Assembly: GCA_949775045.1 (NCBI GenBank)
Contig: OX459101.1
Location: 10,877,101-10,941,100 of the forward strand
Reading direction: 5' to 3'
Source: Metridium senile
Taxonomy: Eukaryota > Cnidaria > Anthozoa > Actiniaria > Metridiidae
DNA: 64,000 nt
Shown in pieces: positions 46,556 through 59,668 of this stretch (position 1 is the first letter of the stretch; the number at the start of each line of letters is the position of its first letter). The notes below the pieces were generated by a model that saw nothing but the letters and a program-made list of their open reading frames with translations, was not told the DNA's origin and ran no database searches. A program made the translations under genes and the position numbers.

Positions 46556-46874
46556 TTCGACGATGCTTCGATGTACGGTACAACACTACGCAAGGAGATC
46601 CATCAACTGAAACACTTTTTCAATTAAAGCACCCAACAGCAATAACTACAATATACCACATAAACAAATTCAGCTAAAGTATACATAATTAAAATGACAA
46701 AATCCATAATCCTTTGTTATGATAAAGCGACTTTAGTTTGGTTAGAGGGGCTGTAAAGAATTGTTGAACTAATAATCATGTTCCACAAGAAATTCACGTA
46801 CAGTTCACGCTTAGATTCATCTCGATGGAGAAATTGTTGTTTAAAGAATATAACAGTATTTTTTATCTAGTCCA

Positions 46875-47571
46875 ACATAACATAAGCATTATTGGAGTTT
46901 AGATGATAAATATTTAATGTGTTTAATGGAATCCCTTAATCCTACCGGTTTAAAAAGGAAACTAAATGAAAAAGATAACTATAATTCTAAGGAAACTAAA
47001 AATTGAATGAAGAAAACGTCCGACATAACATTAGTACGTGAAGGTAATTTTGTATTAGAGATTTCTCATGATCGCACGAATTGACGCTTCACGCAGTTTC
47101 ACGCAATTATTGACGCAGTTTTACGTATTAAGTCTTTTCGGTGATCTCACGTTACAAACAGCAACATTTTTTAATTTTATATTTTAATTTTTTTTGGAAA
47201 AACTCATAAAATTGGCTCTAAAAAGCCATATCATAGAGTCGTATAATAAATAACTTATTTGTGATTTTCCCCGTAATACGGGCGGACATTTTACTCGTTA
47301 TTCACAACTCGTAAAATATCCGCCCGTATTACGGGAAACATCACAAATAAGATATAAGTAATTACAGCTTCTTTTTATAACATAAGCATTATTGGAGTTT
47401 AGATGATAAATATTTAATGTATTGAATGGAATCCCTTAATCCTACCGGTTAAAAAGGTATAACTAAATTAAAAAGAAAACTATAATACAAATCAATGAAA
47501 CTAAAAATTGAATGAAAAAATAAACGGACAACACATAAGTACGTGGGGGTAGTTTTGTATTAGAGATTACA
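46875..47571. repeat. Direct duplication and hairpin upstream of gene A, unit 2
   Basis: Same as 24352-25046; hairpin arms at about 47250-47356 are preserved. Confidence 0.75.
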
Positions 47572-48174
47572 GTATTAGCAATACAGAAAATTGTTGTTTG
47601 CTTCAAGAGAATAGTAATGGCAAGATATTTGTCCCGTGGAGGAGAGGGGGGGGGGGGGGGGGGGGGGGGGACAATTACGTTACATGACTCTGTGTAAGCA
47701 AATGTATTTAGTAGCGTTACAGAATGTATACCACTGGGTATTGCATAGTAGTAGAGGCGGGCTTAATGGGTTTCAGGGTTCTTCAGGGTAATCCCGTATG
47801 CGGGAGTATATAAGGACAGTGATATGAAGCAATAATCACTTGAAGGCATCTCTCTGAAGTACTCTTGTACTGTTAAACGTAAATTTTATAATTGAAGGCC
47901 ATTTCATTCAAATCATAATGTATGGATTAATGAAATCTTTATTACATATGGATCCAGCCTTGTTGCCGAGCACAAGTGCCTATTAATCGGGAAGACATGC
48001 AGATTTAATAGTGTACTCTTGTTCGCCTCAGTTGATTTAAACATAAACTTTAGTTGTAATATCCAGTATGTATTTATTCCTGTAATTGCTCTCTTCTATC
48101 AGACATGAATAAATGAGATGCCCACCACCTAATTTGTTGTCCTGTAGTTATTATGTAATGCAGTTTAGCTATTA

Positions 48175-48389
48175 AATGCTTTATACTCGTTCAGAAGTAA
48201 AAAGAGTATAAGGGTCATTTTTACCTGGCTATGTTACTGAAAGTAAGCTTAGCTGCCAAAAACATCACACAGGCGTACCTTTAGGGGTTGAAAGTAACAA
48301 GGCTTGAACAGTTCTTTTATTCAGTGGTCGTTTTCGAAAACCGACTGCCGATCAGCCCTACCACTTGGACCAAGGTAGTACCCCTAGAG
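48175..48389 (-). mobile_element. Inverted partial CCTAAAAGGTAC-type element, unit 3
   Basis: Matches the unit 2 copy more closely than unit 1 (shares GTTAACCCCCTCC where unit 1 has GTTAACTCCCTCC). Confidence 0.6.
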
Positions 48390-49175
48390 TGTGTTAACCC
48401 CCTCCCTCAGAGGGGACGGATCTTCAGAGGGGACGGATGTTCATCTACGATCTTCAATTAGGAAATTTCTCTCCACAAAATAATGTTTTCAAGTATCGCG
48501 CTCTAGTCCTCAGAATAATCATTTTATTTTTAAAAAAACCTTCAGATTCCAAGTGAACAGTAAATGATGATTGTTATCTATCTTTGTGCGTGCCAAGTTT
48601 GCAAAAACTATAATTATCGAGTGACAGCTGAAAAATGTTAAAAGCGTTTGTAAACGCCTAGTCTAAGGATCAACGGGCTGATTAGTGGGCGTGTCGCGAC
48701 CACCGACTAAGTGCTTAGGTTAAATGTAAAGACTATATTTTACTGGATCGGAGCGGCGGTGAATTAGGTCTCCACGAGATCAACGAAACCAAAAACGACG
48801 GTTAACGTAGGTTTATTGAAGATTAATTCTTACCGACCAACACGTAAACTAAAATACAACGTTTAACAATTCTAAATGAACTAATCTACGAAAACAACTT
48901 TCATAAATACATATATGCGTATAATAACAATCAAATTATCAATAAAGTATAGCATTCATTTAAAGCAATAACATGTGTGCGAGGAGCCGAAGGATAGTCT
49001 CGTAAATCAAGAAACAAATTAATACGAAGATATAATATAAATAATTGAATTAACAGCAATACAATAGTTATGTTATAAGCGATAGTACTCTATAAAAGCT
49101 AAGTAGTTCTACTGAATTTAAACTAGTAGCACAAGTAATATGGAACTCGGTAACAAAATGTACAAAAACGATCTT

Positions 49176-49598
49176 AAGCTACGGTAATACGAGCAACAAA
49201 TTCGTCCAACTTGTCTCGCAATTCGCAACATCGCTACAGAACAAGTTGGAAAGCGATGTTGCTCGTTTTTCCACCCGCGTGTTGCAAGTTGAAAAAGTTT
49301 GTTGCAGAAAGTAGAAGATCGTTCTACTTTTTGCAACAAAACTTGTAGATGTTGCTCGTATTACCACACCAACCCAACTTGTCTCGCAGCAAAATGACGT
49401 CAAGCACACCGCCATGTTTGTTTACTCGCTGTATTAACCAATCAGAAATCAGAATTCAACTCAACTTGCAACAAGCCATTTTGACGCGAGACAAGTTGGT
49501 ACGCGGGTGGAAAAACGCGCAACATCGCTTTCCAACTTGTTTTGCAGCAATGTTGCGAGACAAGTTGGACGAATTTGTTGCTCGTATTACCGTAGCTT
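49176..49598. mobile_element. Palindromic MITE, intact form, unit 3
   Basis: 423 bp as in unit 2; empty site CAACATCGCTTTCC for the nested unit 1 insert, exactly matching the flank of that insert. Confidence 0.8.
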
Positions 49599-49667
49599 TA
49601 CAAAAGGTACACGCAAATACAACTTTAAAGAAACTAAACTTATTAAAAACAACAAAGGTGTACTTAC

Positions 49668-49794
49668 ATATCGGTCCCGCTTGCCTCTAAAGGACAAAGA
49701 TTTACGACGAAGTTTTCCAAAGCGAAGTTTCAATGTTACACCCAAAAAGAGCAACTACAATATCCTAAATAGGACGCTAAACTAGCCTTTTATA
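49668..49794 (-). promoter_or_regulatory. Candidate TATA promoter and first exon, unit 3
   Basis: TATAAAA at 49788-49794, donor at 49667; oriented toward gene A copy 2 (start codon 46555). Confidence 0.35.
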
Positions 49795-49986
49795 TGCGCG
49801 TGGTGACGCTGAAGGGACCGACTTTGCGGTTAACACGAAAACCAAGTTAATGCATTACAATAAATAGCCCAAGCAAAACAAGGCCGGTTACAGGCCATGT
49901 ACTGTTAACATTACCAAAAATGGCTCCAAATCAACGATTTTTCGATTGGATATAATCTATACAAAATGGCCAAGAAGGGGCTTAAA

Positions 49987-50314
49987 CCCGGGGATGTACT
50001 CCCTTTGTTCAGTTGGTAGAGGTGATCGGCGGAGGTTTTGAAAACGACCCCTAAAAGGTACGCACAGACAAAAATATAACTTTTAAAGCCTTGTTGGTTT
50101 TCAACCCCTAAAAGGTACGGCTATGCGATGTTCTTGCCAGCCAAGGTTACTGTTGAGCAACAAAGCAGAGTTAAAATGACCCTTACAGGTACGGAATCAT
50201 GTCATGTAAGATATTTTTGAGTCAGGACCCTAAAAGGTACCCACATGAAATATTTTTAACCCTAAAAGGTAAGCCGATCACCCCTACCACTTGGACAAAG
50301 GGAGTACACCCCCA
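49987..50314. mobile_element. CCTAAAAGGTAC-type TIR element, unit 3
   Basis: Same termini and GGGGCTTAAA flanks as units 1 and 2. Confidence 0.75.
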
Positions 50315-51109
50315 GGGGCTTAAAATGAAGATCTTTGATATGCTATAGCTAATGCAAAATGACCAAAAATGGCTCAAAAGGACGAATGTATAAACTAGAC
50401 GGACAGACGGACGGACACTGGGATAAGCATGCCTTGTGAAATCATAAGTTCAACAACTTCATAATATTGGTTCCCAGGCCTTTCTCTCCAGTCTTGATGA
50501 CGTGATTCGGGTCTAGTAGCATTGTTCATTTCACATATTTGTGTTTCATCGTGATGATTGGTTGATTTGCAGGATGCGTGTGTCAGACAGACAGATACAC
50601 ACTCGATCATTGACAGACCTCGTTCCGTGTTTGTCACGTGATTCAGCAGGGCGTGGTCGGAGGTTCCACTTTATACCATCATTGGATGGTCGTTCAAGGA
50701 GGATTGTACTGTTTAATGAACAATGGTAATTACTTGTTTGATTGTTATAGTATAAATAGTTAGCACTATCATTATCACAACCATCATCATCAATATCACA
50801 ACCATCATCATCATCATCACAACCATCATCATCAATATCACAATCATCATCATCAATATCAAAATAATTAAATAATTAGAGTCTTCATTATCACAATCAT
50901 TACTATATCACCATTATCACCATCGTTAAATAATAATCACCATCATTATCACAATCATCATCCTCATTATCAGTATCTTTTATCTGTCGGTCACTAAGGA
51001 GAGTCTAGTTATAATGTAATTTGAAAACAGGCCAGAAGGAAAATTCCCCATAGCAACCTAGCGTTGCTATGGACGCTCCGAATTTGAAAAATCGTATTGC
51101 ATAGTAGAC

Positions 51110-51498
51110 TTGTCAGAACATATTACTCCAATACTTCGAAAGCTTCACTGGCTACCTATCAATCTAAGAATTAACTACAAGATCCTACTTATTACCTACA
51201 AGGCCCTGAATGGCATAGCCCCAGACTACATCTCCAACCTATTGACTCCTTGTAAACCAGCTCGCTCCCTGGCCAAAACTCTTTATTTACACCGAATTCA
51301 AACACAGCAACTTATGGGGACAGGGCTTTTTCAATCTCAGCCCCTAAACTTTGGAAAGAATTGCCCCAAAACATTAGAAACACAGATAACATCAACTTAT
51401 TTAAATCAAAACTAAAAACGTTTTTTTTTTTTTCAATTATTTTATTTTATTTTATTTTTTGTAAGAGCATTGAGCTTTGATAATGCTCCTAAAACATT

Positions 51499-51500
<2 letters not shown>
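51110..51500 (+). pseudogene. CR1/L2-like 3' end, unit 3
   Basis: As in units 1 and 2, followed by a (TTA)n tail at 51501-51597 in which the next element sits. Confidence 0.8.

Positions 51501-51597
<97 letters not shown>
51501..51597. repeat. (TTA)n tail tract, unit 3
   Basis: Uninterrupted ATT steps; the junction to the RLE element has lost about 18 bp (GACTCTTTATTGAAG…) compared with units 1 and 2. Confidence 0.85.
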
Positions 51598-53991
51598 GAA
51601 TCTACTTGTTTTTCTATTGACAACTTTGCGTGAACAAATTATTCCTGGGCTAAGCTGTATTTTTTTTTTTTTAAGGGGGAGGCAGTCTTTAGCTTTGGTC
51701 CTCAATCATTCCTTTGTCATTGTATCATATTGGTAGAATGTTTTAACTATCTCAGTATTTTGGGTTATAATTCATTTTTGGCTTTTCATAAGTAGATAAC
51801 GTCCTTCTTCTTTGTCGCCTAGTGTAATATGTTGGATAATTTCTGATTGAAGGCTTTGGTGATAATTGCTGAGAAAGACGAATACTAAGTTGACTTGGAC
51901 GACCTTGTGGCTCGGGTATGATTCTTTGATTCCACTTCGTAGTTCTCTATACTTGTCTTGCTTTTCATTGCTTCTCTCCATGATCTTACCTACTGAACAC
52001 ACTGTACCCTCTAACAAAAGCCATTGTTGTCTTTCCTTGTCATAGATTGCCATATCGATTTTGTTGGCGTGGTTACTGGGGGCCTTTTTCAGGTGGAACT
52101 GCGTGTTCCACATAACTTTGACTTTATCATTTTCCACTATTAGCTGTGGTGTACTTTGCTCATACCATGGTCTGGAGTGATCATTTTCAAGACCATACAT
52201 ATTCAGGAGATAATGATAAAAAGGTCTTAGCATTTTGTCGTGTCTCGATGTATATAGACTTTGCGCGATCTGTGAACAGCTGCATAACACGTGAGTGACT
52301 GATTCTTTGCTTCCTTTGCACATTCGGCATTTGGTGTCTTCTATTGGTTGTTGTAGTTTATTTTTCTTGTACAACTTCGTTGGTAGTAGTTGCTGTCTTA
52401 TATTAGTGCTGACGCTATATACCACATCTGGTATATTTTTCCACTTCTGAAACACTATCAGACTATCAGATGAGATGTTATTGTCTTTGTTTTGTATCGT
52501 TGTCAATGCACCAAGCCACTTCTGTTCTTCTCCTTCTTTCCTTAGTTTGTTATGCCTTGCAGTGGTAAGGAATCCTGTTATATATTTAGGGCTAGATTGT
52601 TCAACCTCTAGTGATACTTCCTCGTTGGTCATGGTCGTCTTTGTATTGTCAAACACACATGTTATGTTGAGTTCTTCAGCGTATTTCTGCGCGTCTTTCA
52701 GAACCGATTTAAATCTCTTCGTTGTCTTTCTTTCTTCAAATCTTCTTACTAGGTCTATTCTTGGGTCTTGGTTTCTTGCTATGTAATTAGCTACTTTGAT
52801 CTTTGTTTCTTTATATGTCATTTCTACTTGCTTGAAGCCTTTTCCTCCCATGTTACAGGGTAAGTACATTAGCTTAGTTGATTCGCTTGTATGTAATCCA
52901 CCATTCTCTTGAACAATTTTTCTTGTTTCTCTAATATCAAGTTGTTTAAGGTCGTTTATGAGCCAGTCAGATGTCCACATGTGGTACATTAACACAGGGA
53001 TGGCAAATGTGTTGGTTGCTTTAATTTTTCTTGGTATTGAGATGTTTTAAGACCATAGTACACTTAACCTCTTTAGGTATTCTTCACTGGCGTACTTGTA
53101 AACTTCTTTGTCGAGTTGTGTGAAGTTTTCAAATTTTCCAAGAAATTTGTATTGGTCATTGGTATCTATCACATGGATAGTGTCTTTCTCATTCAGTGAG
53201 AGGTTTTCAGTAGGTGTTATCTTTCCTCTGACAACATTGACTGTAGCACACTTATCCATGCCCCACTCTAGGCCGATATCCCTGAACATGCCTTCCATTC
53301 GTCGCGTTTCTACCATTGCTGCCGTTGATGACTTGTGGAACGTTTTAAGGTCGTCTACGTAGAGTAGATGTGTTAACTTGTGGTCTTGTAATTTCGTAAG
53401 TGTGTATCCTTGGTTGTTCCGTAAGCACCATGCAATTGGGTTTAGGCACATTGTGAAGAGTCTGACACAGAAGGAGTCCCCTTGTAATATTCCTCGGTGC
53501 AATTTGATTGGGCCGATGTGGGATTTTCCGTCCTTAGCTTGTACTTCAAGGGTGATTTTCCAGTTTTTCATGATGTTCTTGATAAGTGTTGTTATTTTTG
53601 TAGGTAGTCCGTGATGTTGTAGACACAGTTCTAGCCAGTTGTGTGAAACAGAGTCAAATGCCTTCTTTACATCCACCCATACGCATGTGATATTCTTTTT
53701 GTTGAATTGTGCGTCTTCCAAGATAGCTTTATCAATCAGAAGATTATCTATGCATCCCATAGCTCCCGATCTGCATCCTCTTTGATCAATTTGCATTATT
53801 TGATAGCAGATTTCGTGTTTCTCTAACAACTTGTCTACAATTGACGTTATTGCTTTATAGAGAGTGTTCAAACATGTTATTGGTCGATGGTCTTTAGCTG
53901 TAGGATCTCCAATTTTGGTAACATGACACACCTTCCTTCTTGCAGCCACATAGGGAGTGAGATTTCGTTGTTTGTTATCTCTGTTAGTGCT

Positions 53992-53992
<1 letters not shown>
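51598..53992 (-). pseudogene. RLE-type retrotransposon subfamily 1, unit 3, closed by a stop
   Basis: Frames 53949-53047 (RT with YVDD) and 52995-51772 (finger and endonuclease) are separated by TAA at 53047-53049 where the other units have TCA (LWSSN). An extra in-frame codon (LDIRETRK) appears near 52932. The lesion differs from unit 1, so the copies decayed independently. Confidence 0.85.
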
Positions 53993-54046
<54 letters not shown>

Positions 54047-54083
54047 CATCATCATCATTATTATTATTATTATTATTATTATT
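53993..54083. repeat. (TTA)n tract between RLE subfamilies 1 and 2
   Basis: ATT steps with a short ATC interruption (54047-54057). It is at once the 5' border of element 1 and the 3' border of element 2. Confidence 0.85.
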
Positions 54084-57045
54084 GTTTATTTAAACTTCAG
54101 ACTATGTTTTTACATTCTGTAAACAAATATTGCGGGCATAGATTGCCTAAGCAAATATCTGTGTGACTAAACTTATAAAGATGTACATGATCATATCTAA
54201 TAATTGTATAAACGTTTAACAATCTCACAGTTCTGTGAGATAACCCATTTCTGGCACTTTCTTATAATAGTTAGTCCTTCTGTTATTCCTATGCTAGAGA
54301 GATTGTCTATCAAATTTTCGTGATATCCTGCTAAAAAGTCAAACACAATATTGACCTGTGTGATTTTATAGCCAGGATATAGTCTTTTGAGACTTGATCT
54401 CAGGTCGGTATATTTAGCAGTTTTCATTTCATCTCTTTGTTTTATTGTTCCTACATTGCAGATAGTTCCTTCTAATATTATCCATTGCTTGCACGCTTTG
54501 TCACATACGATAATGTCGGGTTTGTTTGCTCCGTTGCTTGGTGCTGTGTCTTGATAAATGGGGATATCCCATAGCACTTTTGCGTTTTCGTTTTCGATGC
54601 AGCTCTTTGGTGGTGGTTCTTTGTGCCAGGGTGTTGTTTTGTCTTCATCATCGATCAATCTAAACTTCTTTAGGACTGCATAGTATACAGGCCTAAGCAT
54701 GTGGTCATGTCTAGATTTGTAGAGTGATTGGGCTATGGCAGGGCAACTGCACATGATATGAGTAATATTTTCGTGTTTATCGTGGCAAAATCTGCATTTA
54801 AGATCATCATTCTCTCCTTGCAGTTTCTTTACTTTATATACTTTCGTTGTTAATAGTTGCTGGATGATACTTGTATGGATACTGTAAACTACTGTTGGGA
54901 TGTTTTTCCAGACTTTTGTAATATCGCACCATTCTTTGTGTAGGTCTTTGTTTTGCCACTGTTTAACCATAAACTGACCTACCCAAGGCTGTTGTTCAAC
55001 TTCGTGTTCGTACTTTCTTATAACTTCCTTCTTCAGGATGGGCTTGATACTTTTTGGCTGGCAGTTATTTACTTCTATAACTGTGTTGTCAGATTTAATG
55101 ACTGTTCTTTTGTTTTCCGTATCATAGGTTATGTCTAGATTAAATTGGGTTGCGAATGTTTTTGCATCTTTAATGATAGATCTTTGGGCTTTCTTTTCTT
55201 TGGCATCTTGGTAGGATCTTACAAGTTGGACGTGTGGGTCGACACTGCATGTGATATAGTGGGCTAGCTTTATCTTTGTGGTTTTGTAAAGGTTTTCGAT
55301 TTCCATCAAACCTTTGCCCCCCTTAGAGGGTGGGAGGTAAAGGAGTGGTAGCGACTCATGCTTGTGTTTGCAGCTGTTGTCATTTATAACTCGACGAGTT
55401 CGTCTGTCAAGTTCTTTCAAGATGTCTATAGGCCAATCAGTGGTCCACATGTGGTATAGTAAGACAGGAATGGCAAAGGTTTGTGTAGCTTTGACTTTCC
55501 GTGGTATAGAAAGAGGGGACGACCAAATTAATGAGACTCGTCTAATGTATTCTTTGCTTGCTGCTTTCTGTACTTCTTTCTCAAGTTGTGTCGTGTTTTC
55601 AAACTTTCCAAGGTACTTATAGTAATCTTCCTCTCCAAGTACTGGAATACTTTCATCGTTGCCAAGGGGCAGATCATCTCTTTTTTCCCGTTTACCTCTT
55701 CTCAGATGGATGGCAGCACATTTATTGAGTCCCCATGTAAGGCCGATGTCCTTAAACATCTGCTGTAGCTTGTTTGTGATTGTTGCTGCTTTAACCGCAC
55801 TCTTGTGGTATGATTTGAGGTCGTCTACAAATAGACAGTGCGTGATTTTGATTCTTCTCTCGTGTGTCATTGTGTATCCTTCTGTTGTATGTAAGTACCA
55901 TGCAATGGGGTTTAAACATAGTGTAAACAAGTTTACACAAAAAGAGTCACCTTGTAATATACCTCGTTGGATGCTAAATGGCCCTATCGATTCTTTTCCA
56001 TTAGTTGTTGGGGCGAACAAAGTGATTTTCCATTTGTGAATAATGTTCTTTATAAAGGTAATTAATCTCTTGTTTATACCGTGATCTTCGAGAGCAGTGA
56101 TTAGCCACTTGTGCGAAACACTATCAAAAGCTTTTTTGACATCGATCCACACGCAAGAAATGTTCTTTTTATTCTTCGTGGCGTCATCTAGGATGGTCTT
56201 GTCGATAAGCAAATTGTCTACACACCCCATTGTCCCCTTCACTCCTCCTCTTTGGTCAATTTGCATTAGTTGATGTTTAGATTCGTGTATTTCAAGTTCC
56301 CTGTTGATGACTGATGTGATCAACTTATATATGGTGTTAAGGCAGGTAATCGGTCTAAAGTCTTGTGGTGTTGGGTTTGCCTTCTTTGGTATAAGGACTG
56401 TTCTACCTTCTGCAAGCCAATCAGGTATGTTACGAGCTTGGTTAATAAGGCTTGTAAATGCATAGGCAAGCTGCGTATGAAGAGCATTAAAATACTTCAG
56501 CCAGTAGTTGGTTATACGATCTAGGCCTGGTGACGACCAGTTTTTCTTTTTCTTTAGGCACTTATAAATAATTTCTGTATTAACGATGATAGGTTGATCT
56601 TCTTGGGCTGGACTCGCTTGTTTAAGGGCGTTGCGGATGTCAGTTATCCATTGTGATGTTAGGTTCTCTGTGTCTGTAGTTTGCCATATAGGGACCCAAA
56701 ATTGGGCGAAGTCGTCTTTAGTGAGTGTGTTATCGTTTTGTTGTTGATGATCTTGTTGGTGTAAAGGTTCGGTGTACTTTGGTTCTTCAATATCCGTGTC
56801 TTTTTCAAGTATCTTTCGTAGGTGACTATAAAACTTTCCTTGGTCTTGATCGAAGTGATGGTTGGCTTTTCTCCTTTTGTACGATTCCAGTTTTGATTTC
56901 CGTTTGTTTTTCAATATTCTCAAGATATTGATCTTTTTTTTCTTTTAATGTTGTCAGTCCCTTTAGTGTTATTATTCCATTTAGTTCCTTTTCCATCCAT
57001 CTTCTGTTTTTCCTTAGCTTTTTTGTTACTTTTTGATTGTTCTGT
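54084..57045 (-). mobile_element. RLE-type retrotransposon subfamily 2, unit 3 only
   Basis: Same orientation as subfamily 1, with a 3'UTR of about 113 bp (54084-54196) starting at (TTA)n and a 5' end running into (CTT)n/(TTA)n. Clearly diverged from subfamily 1 in sequence but collinear in domain order. Units 1 and 2 have only one repeat tract at this point. Confidence 0.9.
54197..56923 (-). CDS. RT / CCHC finger / restriction-like endonuclease protein, 908 codons
   Basis: Longest RLE-type frame here. Basic N-terminal stretch (KRKSKLESYKRRKANHHF), W-rich pre-RT region (FAQFWVPIWQ), then RT: IPDWLAEGRTVLIPKK (168-181), RPITCLN (190-196), WIDVKKAFDSVSH (259-271), ILQGDSFCVN, FVDD (365-368); finger C-x2-C-x8-H-x4-C at about 709-726; endonuclease K-P-D near 801-803 with Glu about 15 on (IILEGT). 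A lysine-rich frame upstream (57152-56826, RRWMEKELNGIITLKG) overlaps in another phase, suggesting that the true N-terminus is frameshifted; zinc fingers of R2-type N-termini are not seen. The catalytic parts look whole. Confidence 0.88.
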   Translation of the reverse strand: MRILKNKRKSKLESYKRRKANHHFDQDQGKFYSHLRKILEKDTDIEEPKYTEPLHQQDHQQQNDNTLTKDDFAQFWVPIWQTTDTENLTSQWITDIRNALKQASPAQEDQPIIVNTEIIYKCLKKKKNWSSPGLDRITNYWLKYFNALHTQLAYAFTSLINQARNIPDWLAEGRTVLIPKKANPTPQDFRPITCLNTIYKLITSVINRELEIHESKHQLMQIDQRGGVKGTMGCVDNLLIDKTILDDATKNKKNISCVWIDVKKAFDSVSHKWLITALEDHGINKRLITFIKNIIHKWKITLFAPTTNGKESIGPFSIQRGILQGDSFCVNLFTLCLNPIAWYLHTTEGYTMTHERRIKITHCLFVDDLKSYHKSAVKAATITNKLQQMFKDIGLTWGLNKCAAIHLRRGKREKRDDLPLGNDESIPVLGEEDYYKYLGKFENTTQLEKEVQKAASKEYIRRVSLIWSSPLSIPRKVKATQTFAIPVLLYHMWTTDWPIDILKELDRRTRRVINDNSCKHKHESLPLLYLPPSKGGKGLMEIENLYKTTKIKLAHYITCSVDPHVQLVRSYQDAKEKKAQRSIIKDAKTFATQFNLDITYDTENKRTVIKSDNTVIEVNNCQPKSIKPILKKEVIRKYEHEVEQQPWVGQFMVKQWQNKDLHKEWCDITKVWKNIPTVVYSIHTSIIQQLLTTKVYKVKKLQGENDDLKCRFCHDKHENITHIMCSCPAIAQSLYKSRHDHMLRPVYYAVLKKFRLIDDEDKTTPWHKEPPPKSCIENENAKVLWDIPIYQDTAPSNGANKPDIIVCDKACKQWIILEGTICNVGTIKQRDEMKTAKYTDLRSSLKRLYPGYKITQVNIVFDFLAGYHENLIDNLSSIGITEGLTIIRKCQKWVISQNCEIVKRLYNY

Positions 57046-57066
57046 ATTCTTCTTCTTCTTCTTCTT

Positions 57067-57097
<31 letters not shown>

Positions 57098-57148
57098 TTA
57101 TTCTTATTCTTATTATTCTTATTCTTATTCTTCTTATTATTATTATTA

Positions 57149-57230
<82 letters not shown>
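57046..57230. repeat. (TTC)n/(TTA)n compound tract between RLE subfamilies 2 and 3
   Basis: CTT steps to about 57095, mixed TTATTC steps, then pure ATT to 57230, where element 3 starts with GGCAAG. Confidence 0.85.
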
Positions 57231-58197
57231 GGCAAGTTTTATTTTCTTTGGTGTGTCATAATTACATTAACAAGCGGACAATTACGTCTGGGCTAATTAA
57301 GTACATTTTTCTTTTCAAACGTTTAATCCGCTTATGTATATTCATAAAACGTTTTAACGATGTTTGCGTTCTGGCAGATAATCCATTTCTGGCAACGTTC
57401 AATAAGGAAGGTCAGTTCTTTGTCAGTGTTTGTTAAATTTCTTAGATCTTTCTTAAGTTCTTCGTGGAAACCTCCGAGAAAGTCGAAGACAACATTGATT
57501 TGTTTTACGCTTGGGCTTTTGTATAGTTGTTTTATGCTTGCGCGAAGCTCTGTATATTTTTCTTGTTTTGTTTTTATTCTGTCTGCAATTGCACCGACCT
57601 GGCAGACTGTGCCTTCAAGAAGTGTCCAGTAATTAGTTTCTTTATCGTGTACTATCACGTCGACCTTATTTGCTCCGTTTTCTGGTGCTTTCTGGAGTTG
57701 GAAAGGTACATCCCAGTATATTTTCGCCTTTTCGTTTTCGAGTACTGCAGGTGGTGGGCGTTGCTGATACCATGGCTTTCCGTTATCGCTCTCTTGGAAG
57801 TTGTACTTTTCCAGCAAACAGTGGTATATTGGTCTTAGCATTCTATCATGTCTGGCCTTGTAGAGGCTTTGTGCAATCTTTGAGCAGGCGCACATTACAT
57901 GTGTTGTTGATTCTGTCGCCTTATGGCACATTCTGCATTTGATGTCTGTACTTTGCTTTGTTGGTATGTCTTTGTTGGTAGTAGTTGTTGGCGTATGCTC
58001 TTGTTTACGCTGTAAACGATATCGGGAATATTTTTCCATTTCTTCAGGATCTGGTTGGCTGTAGGTGACATTTGTTTATCTTGAAGCTGTTGGTTGGTGT
58101 ATTTTCCAAGCCATGATTGCTGTTCTACTTCGTTGACATATTTCTCTATAATTTTTGATCTTAGCATCTCCTTTATTGCTTGAGGGGACGATGTGTG
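57231..58197 (-). pseudogene. RLE-type retrotransposon subfamily 3, 3' fragment
   Basis: Only the finger and endonuclease end remains. Frame 58197-57895 (KWKNIPDIVYSVNKSIRQQL) continues after a frameshift in 58039-57332 (CRMCHKATESTTHVMCAC finger; NGANKVDVIVHD and LLEGTVCQVG endonuclease). 3'UTR of about 100 bp abuts (TTA)n. Distinct from subfamilies 1 and 2. Confidence 0.85.
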
Positions 58198-58309
<112 letters not shown>

Positions 58310-58549
58310 GACTTCAATCTATCTTTAGTAAGTAGATGGTATAACATACTACAGAAAGTTACTTTAAAGCACATATTTTTTCGGTTAAAAATTGGCCAGG
58401 TCGTAAAAATACTAACAGTTTCATTTTTGCGGTGTTACAAATTTCATTTTCATTGGCGATCGTCTATGTTAAACGCATCTTATACTAATTTACTCACTAG
58501 TTTCCATTTATATATCAAAATACAGCAATATGGTTAATCTTACCTTCAT

Positions 58550-59668
58550 TTCGACGATGCTTCGAGGTACGGTACAACACTACGCAAGGAGATTCATCAA
58601 TTAGTTCAGCTAAATGTATAAATAATTAAAATGACAAAATTTAATAAATCGACTTTAGCTTGGTTAGAAGGGTTGTAAAGAATTGCTGAATTAATAATCA
58701 TGTTCCACAAAAAAGACGGGTATAATAGATTTTATCTCGATGGAGAAATTGCTTGTTTGAAGAATATAACATTATTTTTTTTATCTAGTCCAACATAAAA
58801 TAAGCATTATGGGAGTGTTTAGATGATAAATATTTAATGTGTTGAATGGAATCCCTTATAGTCCAATCAAATGACGGCGAAAAAGGGTTCAATCCTCAAC
58901 TAATTGAAACAAAAGCTTTTTCGACGGTTTCTTACTCAGAATTTATTCCTCTACAACATATCAAAAGTCCCAAAAAATCGGAGTTCGGGAAAGCTCTGAA
59001 AAACAGCATCAAAAATTTCAATAGAAAGAATAAAGGGACACCACAGGGAGCCCAAATCTCGAAAAAAAAAAATGGAAATGATATAAAGAAAGCCGGAAAT
59101 TTATAAATAACGCTAATATAAACAAGAAAAATATGTTTTTGAGCAGAATTCACAGTATTTAATCAGTACCAAAATAGAAAATTTACAATCTGGATTGACG
59201 CTTGTTTTAAGGACGCAACAGATCGCTCCTATAATTTTGCTACTTCTGTTTTGAGTCAAGTACTATATCTGAAAACAGCAAAACATTAACACTATGACGT
59301 GCGTTAATTGCAGGGATCATTATATTGTTGCTCTGTCGGGCCTCTTCTGCAGAACTCGGGTGATTACTCGATTGTTCTTCCATGGAAATTAGATGGTACT
59401 GCGTTGCCGACATTGTCACATATCAAACTCATTGCCTACAAATTTGAACATTTGCTCTAACTAGGATCCAGGCTGCCGCGGACAACCGAGATCATGAGTA
59501 AACATGGCTTGTGAAATGCCAAGGCGAAAAAGAAAGGTACCTAATCGTTATATAAATGAAGTATTCTCGGGCCGGGTCAATTCCTCAAAGGAAAAGAGAA
59601 AAGAAAACACAAGACCAAAAACTTTACCCCGTTGTAATTGCAATTATAGAAGACCGAAAAAATTTCGG
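58550..59668. other. Gene B upstream region, unit 3; no supported gene
   Basis: Continuous version of the CR1-type insertion site near 58940. Contains the 86-codon Lys/Asn-rich plus-strand frame 58846-59106, whose counterpart is interrupted in unit 1; not recognised. Confidence 0.4.
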
